NCBI RefSeq assembly: GCF_014645835.1
Contig: NZ_BMMM01000008.1
Span: forward strand, 366,901 to 430,900
Direction of reading: 5' to 3'
Length of the DNA: 64,000 nt
From: Streptomyces albiflavescens
Lineage (GTDB): Bacteria > Actinomycetota > Actinomycetes > Streptomycetales > Streptomycetaceae
Of this stretch, positions 25,021 to 32,346 are shown one piece after another. Each line of letters starts with the position of its first letter. Position 1 is the stretch's first letter. The notes under the pieces were generated by a model that saw only the letters and a program-made list of their open reading frames with translations, had not been told where the DNA came from and ran no database searches. The position numbers and the translations under genes were made by a program.

Positions 25021-25692
25021 TCACGAGCACCTCGCCGGTACGAAGCGGACCAGGGCGCCCGGAGCGAGCAACGCGGCCGGCACGCGCGCGTGGTCCCACA
25101 GCACCGCGTCCGTCGTCCCGATCAGCTGCCAGCCGCCCGGCGACGAGCGCGGGTACACGCCCGTGTACGGGCCCGCCAGCGCCACGGAACCCGCGGGAAC
25201 CGTCGTACGCGGAGTCGCCCGGCGCGGGACGTCGTACCGCGACGGCAGTCCCGTGAGATAGGCGAAGCCGGGCGCGAACCCGCAGAAGGCGACCCGGAAT
25301 TCGGCCGCCGAGTGGATCTCGGGCACCTGGTGCTCGGGCACACCCCACAGAGCCGCCACATCCGCCAGGTCGGGACCGTCGTACCGTACGGGGATCTCGA
25401 TCGCCTCGTCCGTGCGCGGGGGCATCGGGGGGATGTCCCATGTGGGGAGCCGCTCCGCCAGGCGCGCGGGGTCGTCCAGGCCGTCCAGAAGGACCGTGCG
25501 GGCCGCGGGGACGATCTCCCGTACGGACAGGGTGCCCTCCCCGCGGCGGCGCAGCAGTTCGGCGTGCAGGGCCTGGGCCGCGTCGCCCGAGGAGACTTCG
25601 ACGAGCAGGGCATGGTCGCCGACGGGCAGCGCCCTCATGCCTTCGCCGGCAGACGGAGTCCTCATACCGTCCCCGGCAGGCAGAGCGCTCAT
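25021..25692 (-). CDS. pxpB: 5-oxoprolinase subunit PxpB (allophanate-hydrolase-like)
   Basis: 223-residue subunit of PxpABC. Core motifs: IEIPVRYDGPDLADVA, FRVAFCGFAPGFAYLTGLP, VPRRATPRTTVPAGSVALAG, GVYPRSSPGGWQLIGTTD. The start is set by the ATGA overlap with the pxpA stop (25692). The N-terminus is odd: three consecutive nine-residue units MSALPAGDG, MRTPSAGEG, MRALPVGDH, each beginning with an in-frame ATG, so translation could start at 25692, 25665 or 25638. Normal PxpB proteins begin at the position of the third unit. Confidence 0.95.
   Translation of the reverse strand: MSALPAGDGMRTPSAGEGMRALPVGDHALLVEVSSGDAAQALHAELLRRRGEGTLSVREIVPAARTVLLDGLDDPARLAERLPTWDIPPMPPRTDEAIEIPVRYDGPDLADVAALWGVPEHQVPEIHSAAEFRVAFCGFAPGFAYLTGLPSRYDVPRRATPRTTVPAGSVALAGPYTGVYPRSSPGGWQLIGTTDAVLWDHARVPAALLAPGALVRFVPARCS
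25612..25692 (-). repeat. 27-bp triplication of the pxpB start region
   Basis: Three adjacent 27-bp units encode MSALPAGDG, MRTPSAGEG and MRALPVGDH. Each starts ATGAG and retains the reading frame. The first ATG overlaps the pxpA stop. Confidence 0.85.
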
Positions 25693-26447
25693 ACGAACGC
25701 CTCCACGCGGACGCCGGACGACTCCAACCGGGTGCGCACCCGGCGGGCCAACTCCACCGCGCCCGGAGTGTCCCCGTGCAGGCACAGGGAGCGGGCGCGG
25801 ACCGGGATGCGCTCCCCGGAGTGGGAGGTCACCGTGCCGAAGCGGGCCAGGCCCACCGAGCGGTCGACCACCGTGTCCGCGTCCGTGATCACCGCGCCGT
25901 CCCGGGTGCGCGGCACCAGGGTGCCCTCCTCGGTGTACGCGCGGTCCGCGAACGCCTCGGTGACAGTGGCCAGTCCCGCCTGCTCGGCCAGCTTCAGGAA
26001 GCAGGAGGAGGGCAGGCCGAGGACGGGCAGGCCGGCGTCCGCGAGCAGGACGCCGTCGACGACCGCCCCCGCCTGTTCCTCGTCGTGCACGACGCGGTTG
26101 TAGAGCGCGCCGTGCGGCTTCACGTACGACACACGCGTGCCCGCCGCGCGCGCGAACACCTCCAAGGCGCCGATCTGGTACGCCACTTCGGCGGCCAGCT
26201 CGTCGGGCGGCACGTCCATCGCGCGCCGCCCGAACCCCGCCAGGTCCCGGTAGGAGACCTGGGCGCCGATCCGCACGCCGCGCTCGGCCGCCAGCTCGCA
26301 CACCCGCCGCATGGTGGCCGCGTCCCCGGCGTGGAAACCGCAGGCCACATTGGCGCTGGTGACGACGGACAGCAGCTGTTCGTCGTCGGTCAGGCGCCAG
26401 CGGCCGAAGCCCTCGCCGAGGTCGGCGTTGAGATCGATCGGGGTCAT
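25689..26447 (-). CDS. pxpA: 5-oxoprolinase subunit PxpA (LamB/YcsF family)
   Basis: 252-residue LamB/YcsF protein. It opens with the invariant IDLNADLGEGFGRW, then SANVACGFHAGDAATMRR, VRIGAQVSYRDLAGFGRRAM, RVSYVKPHGALYN, and ends SLCLHGDTPGAVELARRVR. These are the metal/substrate-binding residues of PxpA. It lies downstream of the DUF1445 gene (45-bp gap) and overlaps pxpB by 4 bp. Confidence 0.96.
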   Translation of the reverse strand: MTPIDLNADLGEGFGRWRLTDDEQLLSVVTSANVACGFHAGDAATMRRVCELAAERGVRIGAQVSYRDLAGFGRRAMDVPPDELAAEVAYQIGALEVFARAAGTRVSYVKPHGALYNRVVHDEEQAGAVVDGVLLADAGLPVLGLPSSCFLKLAEQAGLATVTEAFADRAYTEEGTLVPRTRDGAVITDADTVVDRSVGLARFGTVTSHSGERIPVRARSLCLHGDTPGAVELARRVRTRLESSGVRVEAFV

Positions 26448-26492
26448 GAGGTGCGGTTTCTCCTTCGCCTGCCGTGATGTCGTCGGCTGTTC

Positions 26493-27323
26493 TCAGGCCA
26501 CGCGGTACTGGTCGTCGCGGGTGTCCGTGAGGAACATCCGGCCGGGCGCGTGGGTGATCGCGAAGGGCGGACGGGACGCCATCACGGCCGCCTGTGGTGT
26601 CACTCCGCAGGCCCAGAACACCGGGATGTCGTCCGGTGCGGCATCCACCGGATCGCCGAAGTCGGGGCGCGCGAGATCCTCGATGCCCAGCCCCGACGGC
26701 TCGCCGCAGTGCACCGGGCTGCCGTGCACGGCGGGCAGCAGACTGCTCTCCCTGATCGCCGCGGCCAGATGCTCGGGCGGGACGGGGCGCATCGACACCA
26801 CCATCGGTCCGTGCAGCCGCCCGGCCGGACGGCACTGGCGCCCGGTCACATACATGGAGACGTTGCGGCCCTGCTCGATGTGGCGCATCGGGACGCCCGC
26901 CTCGGCCAGCGCCCACTCGAAGGTGAAGCTGCACCCGATGAGGAACGAGACGAGGTCGTGGCGCCAGCGGTGGACCACGTCGGTGGGCTCGTCGACCAAC
27001 TCACCGTGTTCCCACACCCGGTAGCGCGGCAGGTCGGTGCGCAGGTCGGCGCCCGGAGCGAGCGGAGTGGTCCAGGAACCGGCGTCGGTGACATCGAGGA
27101 CCGGACAGGGCTTCGGGTTGCGCTGGCAGAACAGCAGCATGTCGTACGCCCAGTCGGCGGGCACCGAGATCAGGTTCGCCTGGGTGTGGCCCGCGGCGAC
27201 TCCGGCGGTGGGGCCCGAAACGCCCGAACGGAACCGGGCGCGCGCCTCGTTGGGGGTCCACGCGTGCGCGTGGCCGTCGATTTCCAGCAGGCTCGACGGG
27301 CGGTCCTGGACGGTGTCGTTCAC
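26493..27323 (-). CDS. DUF1445 putative hydro-lyase (D-glutamate cyclase-like)
   Basis: 276-residue DUF1445-family protein. Signature segments: GVAAGHTQANLISVPADWAYDMLLFCQRNPKPCPVLDVTD, FLIGCSFTFEWALAEAGVPMRHIEQGRNVSMYVT, VHCGEPSGLGIEDLARPDFGD, FWACGVTPQAAVMAS, FAITHAPGRMFLTD. The family is related to the N-terminal part of mammalian D-glutamate cyclase, which interconverts D-glutamate and 5-oxo-D-proline, and is often found beside pxp genes. A feeder role for 5-oxoproline is therefore plausible but unproven. The GTG start (27323) overlaps the MFS stop by four bases and follows AAGGAG. Confidence 0.92.
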   Translation of the reverse strand: MNDTVQDRPSSLLEIDGHAHAWTPNEARARFRSGVSGPTAGVAAGHTQANLISVPADWAYDMLLFCQRNPKPCPVLDVTDAGSWTTPLAPGADLRTDLPRYRVWEHGELVDEPTDVVHRWRHDLVSFLIGCSFTFEWALAEAGVPMRHIEQGRNVSMYVTGRQCRPAGRLHGPMVVSMRPVPPEHLAAAIRESSLLPAVHGSPVHCGEPSGLGIEDLARPDFGDPVDAAPDDIPVFWACGVTPQAAVMASRPPFAITHAPGRMFLTDTRDDQYRVA

Positions 27324-28639
27324 AGGAGCTCCTTCCCACGCGTCTCGGGGAGCCCGATGAGGGCCAGCGCGGCGAGGGCGTAGCCGATCGCGCCGAAGAC
27401 CAGCGCGCCGCCCACGCCCCAGCTGTCGGCCAGGAAGCCGACGGTGGTGGGGAAGGCGGCGCCCACGGCGCGTCCCGTGTTGTACGTGAAGCCCTGCCCC
27501 GTGCCGCGCACCGCCGTCGGGTACAGCTCGCTGAGGAACGAGCCGAAGCCGCTGAAGATCGCCGACATACAGAAGCCGAGCGGGAAGCCCAGCACCAGGA
27601 GAAGGGTGTTGGCGCCGCTGGGGATGTTCGCGTAGGCGAGGATGCACGCCGCGGAGAGGATCGCGAAGAGCAGGATGTTGCGCTTGCGGCCCAGTTTGTC
27701 GGTGAGATAGCCGCCCGTGAGGTAGCCGATGAAGGCTCCTGAAATCAGGAACGTGAGATATGCGCCGGTGCCGACGACCGACAGTCCGCGCTCCGTCTTG
27801 AGGTACGTGGGCACCCAGGTGGCCAGCGTGTAGTAGCCGCCCTGGACTCCCGTGGAGAGCAGGCCCGCGAAGACCGTCGTCCGCAGCAGCCCGGGCGCGC
27901 CGGCCCTGCCCGGCTTGAAGATCGCCGCGAACGAGCCCTTCTCGGTGCTGTCCGCGCGGCGTTCGGCCGCCTTCGGGGCGTCATGCACCTGGCGTCGCAC
28001 CCACAGGACGAGCAGCGCGGGCAGCGCGCCGGTCCAGAACATCACGCGCCAGGCCAGATCGTCGTCCAGGAACTGGAAGACGAGCGTGTTGACGAGTACG
28101 GCGAGGCCCCAGCCGACGGCCCAGGAGCTCTGGATCGCGCCGAGCGTGCGGCCCCGGTGTTTGGGGCTCGCGTACTCGGCGACCAGGATCGCGCCGACCG
28201 CCCACTCGCCGCCGAAACCGAGGCCCTGGAGGGCGCGGAACACCAACAGCGTCTCGTAGTTGGGCGCGAAGCCGCAGGCCACGGTGAACAGGGCGTAGGT
28301 GGCCACGGTGATCATCAGCGCCTTGACGCGTCCGATCCGGTCCGCGACGACACCGGCGACGGCGCCGCCGACCGCCGAGACGACCAGCGTGACCGTGGTG
28401 AACAGGCCGGTCTGGCCGCTGTCCAGGCCGAAGTACGCCGCCAGCGCGACCATGCTGAGCGGCAGTGTGAAGTAGTCGTAGGAGTCGAGGGCGTAGCCGC
28501 CGAACGCGCCGGCGAAGGCGCGGCGCCCGCGGGGGCCGAGCGCGCGCAGCCAGGCGAACGCGCCTTCCTGAACGGTGAGTTCACCGGTGCCGGGCGGGGT
28601 GTCGGCCGTCAGGGCCTGGGGCGGAGGGGTCGTGCTCAT
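27320..28639 (-). CDS. MFS transporter of the 5-oxoproline operon (metabolite:H+ symporter type)
   Basis: 439-residue MFS with about 12 hydrophobic segments. It belongs to the metabolite:H+ / sialic-acid-like branch: FGGYALDSYDYFTLPLSM near the first helix, AGVVADRIGRVKALM between helices 2 and 3, RALQGLGFGGEWAVGAILVAEYASPKHRGR, and GYLTDKLGRKRNI between helices 8 and 9. First gene of the operon, so probably imports 5-oxoproline or a related amino acid derivative. The ATG at 28639 has GAGG six bases upstream; GTG 28645 is an alternative. Expression is likely controlled by the palindromic operator at 28794. Confidence 0.92.
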   Translation of the reverse strand: MSTTPPPQALTADTPPGTGELTVQEGAFAWLRALGPRGRRAFAGAFGGYALDSYDYFTLPLSMVALAAYFGLDSGQTGLFTTVTLVVSAVGGAVAGVVADRIGRVKALMITVATYALFTVACGFAPNYETLLVFRALQGLGFGGEWAVGAILVAEYASPKHRGRTLGAIQSSWAVGWGLAVLVNTLVFQFLDDDLAWRVMFWTGALPALLVLWVRRQVHDAPKAAERRADSTEKGSFAAIFKPGRAGAPGLLRTTVFAGLLSTGVQGGYYTLATWVPTYLKTERGLSVVGTGAYLTFLISGAFIGYLTGGYLTDKLGRKRNILLFAILSAACILAYANIPSGANTLLLVLGFPLGFCMSAIFSGFGSFLSELYPTAVRGTGQGFTYNTGRAVGAAFPTTVGFLADSWGVGGALVFGAIGYALAALALIGLPETRGKELL

Positions 28640-28793
28640 GGGCACCTCACAGTGAGGGACGGAGGGTGCTGGGACTGAGCCGTGCCGTGCGGGAGTGGAG
28701 AACTGAGCCGTGCCGTGCGGAAGCGGTGGGCGCCGCGGCCGCGCAGAGGGATGCGGTGCGGTCGCGCTGCCGGCGCCTGACCGTCAAGGTAGA

Positions 28794-28810
28794 GGATCGT
28801 TGAACGATCC
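28794..28810. promoter_or_regulatory. Perfect palindromic operator for the divergent FadR-type regulator
   Basis: GGATCGTT-G-AACGATCC is a perfect 8-1-8 inverted repeat. On the minus strand, TTGAGG (28815-28810) and TACCTT, 18 bp apart, bracket it, so the operator would lie in the spacer of the operon promoter. This is the typical size and symmetry of FadR/FCD-type GntR sites. Confidence 0.8.
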
Positions 28811-28859
28811 CTCAATACCCATGTTGTTTCGTTCTTGTATCTGCGATTGAATTCCGGGC

Positions 28860-29564
28860 ATGGCAGAGCTGACGGGACTGGCCGACGATCGCGCCCTGCT
28901 GGGCCGCACCAGCACCGCCGAGCGGGTCTCGGACATCCTCAGGAGTCGCATCGCCGAGGGCTTCTTCCCGCCCGGCACGCGGCTGTCCGAGGACAGCATC
29001 GGTGGGGCGCTCGGCGTCTCGCGCAACACCCTGCGCGAGGCGTTCCGGCTGCTCACGCATGAGCGGCTGCTGGTGCACGAGCTCAATCGCGGGGTCTTCG
29101 TCCGGGTACTGACCGTTGAGGACGTCGAGGACATCTACCGCACCCGCGGTCTCGTCGAGTGCGCCGTGGTCCGCGGCCTCGGCGAGCCGCCGTACGCCGT
29201 GGACGGCCTCGCCCGGGCCGTCGCCGACGGGCGGCGGGCGGCACACGAAGGTGACTGGAAAGGAGTCTCCACCGCCAACATCCACTTCCACCGGGAGCTG
29301 GTCGTGCTCGCCGGAAGCGCCCGCACCGACGAGCTGATGCGCAGCGTCTTCGCCGAACTGCGCCTCGCCTTCCATGTGGTGGACGACCCACAACGCCTCC
29401 ACGAGCCGTACCTCGCCCGTAACCGTGAGATCCTCCAGACCCTCCAGGCGGGCGACCGGGACGGAGCCGAGCGGCTGCTCGCGGTCTATCTCGACGACTC
29501 CCTCAAGGGGCTCGTGGAGGTGTACGCGCGGCGGGTGGCCGACGGCGGGCAGGGGATCGGCTGA
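28860..29564 (+). CDS. FadR/FCD-subfamily GntR transcriptional regulator
   Basis: 234-residue regulator. N-terminal GntR winged helix (STAERVSDILRSRIAEGFFPPGTRLSEDSIGGALGVSRNTLREAFRLLTHERLLVHELNRGVFVRVLT) and C-terminal all-helical FCD domain with the metal/ligand His and Asp pattern (IYRTRGLVECAVV, NIHFHRELVVLAGSARTDELM, EPYLARNREILQTLQAGD). Divergent from the MFS/DUF1445/pxp operon with a perfect palindrome between them; it is the probable repressor of that operon and of itself. The likely effector is 5-oxoproline or a close analogue, inferred from context. Confidence 0.93.
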   Translation: MAELTGLADDRALLGRTSTAERVSDILRSRIAEGFFPPGTRLSEDSIGGALGVSRNTLREAFRLLTHERLLVHELNRGVFVRVLTVEDVEDIYRTRGLVECAVVRGLGEPPYAVDGLARAVADGRRAAHEGDWKGVSTANIHFHRELVVLAGSARTDELMRSVFAELRLAFHVVDDPQRLHEPYLARNREILQTLQAGDRDGAERLLAVYLDDSLKGLVEVYARRVADGGQGIG

Positions 29565-29686
29565 GGCGTGACGGGACGAGCGCGGGGCACGGGGCGACGA
29601 CTCGTTCCCCGGCTGCGCGGCAAGGTCGCCGCGGATCGGGCCGCGATCATGAGGCAGCGGTGACCGCCAGGGCCTTCTGCGCCGTT

Positions 29687-29716
29687 TCGACCGTTGTCAG
29701 ACCGAGGACCTAGTCT
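29687..29716 (+). promoter_or_regulatory. Leaderless promoter of the SMC-like operon
   Basis: A -10 TAGTCT (29711-29716) ends seven bases before the GTG start at 29724, the spacing of leaderless Streptomyces transcripts. A weak -35, TCGACC (29687-29692), lies 18 bp upstream. No ribosome-binding site precedes the GTG, supporting a leaderless mRNA. Confidence 0.6.
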
Positions 29717-29723
29717 GTGCACC

Positions 29724-31250
29724 GTGACTTCGCCTGCATCGACGGACAGCGTTCCGCCCCAGCTCAGCGCGGGGCCGCGCCCCGCTCCGGGCCCGGCCGC
29801 CGACGAGGGCCTGGCGCGGCGGCTGCGCGCGCTCGCCTGCACCGCGCCGCTGCACGACCTCGACGTACGCAAGGCGAACCTCGCGGGTGAGTACACGGTG
29901 TACGGCATGGCGGAGGTCGCCCTCGCCGCCATCGATCTCGTCACACTGAACATGGACTTCGACACGGGCGCCGACCACGACCAGATAGTGGCCAGGCTCA
30001 TCCCGCGCATCGCCGCCCAGGCCCCGCGGCGGCCCGTCGCCGAGCACGAGCGCGTGGCCCGCTGGGTGCTGGAGAACCTGATCAACGTCGGCAGCGTCGA
30101 CCGCGGCTTCCGCGCCGTGTACGGCACCTTCGCGCCCGACGGCTCCTATGTGCGCCGCGACTACGACTTCAAGCTGATCGAGGAGGTGCCCGGTTACGGG
30201 GGGAGCGTCTATCTCCGGACGACCGACGAAGCGGTGAACGTCCTCGTCGGCGCCCTCGACACCGACGTCACCAGTGCCCAGATCGCCGCCGAGGTCAAGC
30301 TGGAGGTGCTGATCAGCCGTGGCCGGCTCGCCGACGCCCAGCTCGCTGCCGAGCAGGCCCGCTACCGGACCGTGCAGTACTCGGAGACGCTCAGGAAGGC
30401 CCTCGACGCCACCCGGCGCAATGTGCGCGCAGTCGACTGGCTCCAGGCCGTGCCCGACATGATTGCCGAGGCTCTCGACCACGTCGCCGACCGTTACCGC
30501 CACGAGAACGCGATCCTCACCAACATCCGCAAGGCCCGCGACGAGTCCGAGGACCCCGAGCAGAAGCGCCGTGCCGCCGAGCTCGTCGACATCGTCAAGG
30601 ACTGCATTCGCAGGCATACGCAGCTGCAGTCCCGGCTCCTGGAGGCCGGCCCGCTGTTCCGCGCCGAGCAGGACCGGCAGGCCTTCGCCACGCCCATGAC
30701 GACCTCGGGGATAGACCTCTACGGGCATCTCGTCGGCCCCGTACTGCCGCTGCCCGTGGAGCAGGCGCTGCGCGTGACGGACGCGTTCTTCGCGCACGGC
30801 ACCGGTTTGCGTACGCCGGTGGCGGTACGAGTGGGGGACCTGGTCGACCTGCTCCTGACACCGCCGCTGGAGCGGGAGCACCTCGGGGCGGAGATGCCCG
30901 AGCCCGATCTCATCGCCACCCCCGACGACAGTCGGTTCAGCGAGGAGCAGCTCGCGAGCGCGATGGAGTTGCTCGACCTGCCGGCCGATGCGCCGCGGCG
31001 GCTGTCCGGGCTGCTGGCCGAGGCCCGGCGCCGCGACCCTGAACTGCCTTACCTCGTCGCCCTGTTGGCCGTCCACGCGGCCAGTCCGCCGGTCGGTACC
31101 GCGTACCGGCAGGGCGAGGAGAAGCTGCTGTTCGCCGTGGACGACGGGACCGAGCTGGACGATCCCGAGTTCGGTGGGGCGGATCTCATAGTGGGGACGG
31201 CTCTGCTGGATGCGGCCGGGATGGCGGCGGGCCGGACGGAGGCGGCGTGA
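29724..31250 (+). CDS. MukF/MksF/JetA-like kleisin candidate
   Basis: 508-residue protein, first of three genes encoding an SMC complex. The N-terminal ~170 residues look like a kleisin winged-helix region, ending in RRDYDFKLIEEV-x-VYLRTTDEAVNVLVGALD, the motif-like segment found in JetA/MksF-type proteins. The middle (about residues 190-320) is strongly helical and charged (AAEVKLEVLISRGRLADAQLAAEQARYRTVQYSETLRKALDATRRNVRAVDW; AILTNIRKARDESEDPEQKRRAAELVDIVKDCIRRHTQLQSRLLEAG), consistent with coiled-coil arms. No catalytic motif. The call rests on layout (508 / 292 / 1626 residues, MukF-E-B order), predicted shape and similarity of style; I could not run a profile search. The upstream GTG at 29724 is leaderless. 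Confidence 0.65.
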   Translation: MTSPASTDSVPPQLSAGPRPAPGPAADEGLARRLRALACTAPLHDLDVRKANLAGEYTVYGMAEVALAAIDLVTLNMDFDTGADHDQIVARLIPRIAAQAPRRPVAEHERVARWVLENLINVGSVDRGFRAVYGTFAPDGSYVRRDYDFKLIEEVPGYGGSVYLRTTDEAVNVLVGALDTDVTSAQIAAEVKLEVLISRGRLADAQLAAEQARYRTVQYSETLRKALDATRRNVRAVDWLQAVPDMIAEALDHVADRYRHENAILTNIRKARDESEDPEQKRRAAELVDIVKDCIRRHTQLQSRLLEAGPLFRAEQDRQAFATPMTTSGIDLYGHLVGPVLPLPVEQALRVTDAFFAHGTGLRTPVAVRVGDLVDLLLTPPLEREHLGAEMPEPDLIATPDDSRFSEEQLASAMELLDLPADAPRRLSGLLAEARRRDPELPYLVALLAVHAASPPVGTAYRQGEEKLLFAVDDGTELDDPEFGGADLIVGTALLDAAGMAAGRTEAA

Positions 31251-31270
31251 ACGCTGTGCCGGGAGAGCCG

Positions 31271-31287
31271 GGCAACCACGGGTTGCC
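31271..31287 (+). promoter_or_regulatory. Hairpin between first and second SMC-operon genes
   Basis: GGCAACC-ACG-GGTTGCC is a perfect 7-3-7 inverted repeat in the 157-bp gap. It could attenuate transcription so that the kleisin-like protein is made in excess of the other two, or be an operator. Confidence 0.4.
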
Positions 31288-31407
31288 TTCGACCCGCAGA
31301 TCGTCCGTGGCTCGTCGCGCCCACGCCGCGGAGCCGCACTGTGCCACGCCCCGCGCCCCTGTCAGAGGCGCTCTTGCCCCCGTATGTGAGATCAAGGAGC
31401 CCCAACC

Positions 31408-32286
31408 GTGACCGAGCACGTCGAGTGGAGTGAGCCGGAGGCAGTCGCCGCTCCGGCGAACGCGCCCGTCACGCCCGCCGACGCCGCCGACGCGGCGCGG
31501 CTCGTCGCCTTCGGGCTCCAGCCCAAGCTGCAGCCCGCGCGCGACCAGGAGTACGCGGAGCTGCTGCGGCGCTACCGCGAGGACCCGCCGTTCGCGCGGC
31601 TCGCCGACGCCGTGGCCGCCGGGCTCGGGCTGGTGGTCCTGGAGGTGTCCCCGCGCGCGGGCATGGCCGTGACCGCCGCGGAGGACTCCGTGTTCGCCGT
31701 CCGGATGGGCGACTACGCGCGTCGCGCGTCGGCCGACTCGGGGGACCGCTTCCTGCACGGGCTCGCGCATCTCGCCGTCGCCGCCATGGCGTTCCCGCGC
31801 CCCGAGGACCTCGCGGACGACGGGTACATCGGGCGCGTCTCGGTCAACGGCGTCGACGCGTTCGTACGGCAGGCCTGTCGTCGCCTGGAGGAGCGGGCCG
31901 AGGAGCAGGGCGAGAACACCGACCCGGCCACAGACGCGCCCGGACTGGAGGCGGCCTGGCGGATCTGGGCGCGGCGCAGCTCCACCGGTGCCACCAAGGA
32001 CGCGCGAAGACTGGCCGGTTCGACCACCGGCATCGTCGGCAAGGCCGTGGCGTTCCTCACCGACTCCGGCTTCCTGCAGCGCACCGGGGACGACGGTGGA
32101 GGGACGTACCGGACGACGGCCCGCTATCAGCTTCAGGTCCGTGACATGGCCGGCAGTGCGGCCATGGCCGAGCTCCTCGAGCTGGGCATCGTCCCGGTGA
32201 CCGACGGCACAGCGACGCTGCTGCCCGCCGAGGACACCGACGACCTGGAGCTGGCGGCCGGAGCCGGACTGCCCTTCCACTCCTGA
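31408..32286 (+). CDS. MukE/MksE/JetB-like winged-helix protein
   Basis: 292-residue acidic protein. The C-terminal half contains a winged-helix-like segment TGIVGKAVAFLTDSGFLQRTGDDGGGTYRTTARYQLQVRDMAGS, with the helix, strand, wing pattern (ending YRTTARYQLQ) typical of MukE/JetB accessory subunits. The N-terminal half (LLRRYREDPPFARLADAVAAGLGLVVLEVSPRAGMAV) could be a second such domain. No enzyme motif. GTG 31408 has AAGGAG upstream. It sits between the kleisin-like gene and the SMC gene (60-bp gap to the latter), the place of MukE in MukBEF operons. Assignment is by context and fold pattern. Confidence 0.65.
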   Translation: MTEHVEWSEPEAVAAPANAPVTPADAADAARLVAFGLQPKLQPARDQEYAELLRRYREDPPFARLADAVAAGLGLVVLEVSPRAGMAVTAAEDSVFAVRMGDYARRASADSGDRFLHGLAHLAVAAMAFPRPEDLADDGYIGRVSVNGVDAFVRQACRRLEERAEEQGENTDPATDAPGLEAAWRIWARRSSTGATKDARRLAGSTTGIVGKAVAFLTDSGFLQRTGDDGGGTYRTTARYQLQVRDMAGSAAMAELLELGIVPVTDGTATLLPAEDTDDLELAAGAGLPFHS

Positions 32287-32346
32287 CAGGCCGCACAGCC
32301 TGAACTTCCTCGATCCTCCCCAGACTTACGACGAGAGTCCGCCGCC

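Noticed and set aside
24983..25441. Second minus frame overlapping pxpB
   Set aside because: Runs through the pxpB coding sequence in another frame with no PxpB-type motifs.
31271..31287. Transcription terminator inside the SMC operon
   Set aside because: Hairpin is real, but the downstream genes lack a strong promoter of their own, so complete termination is unlikely; listed as regulatory instead.
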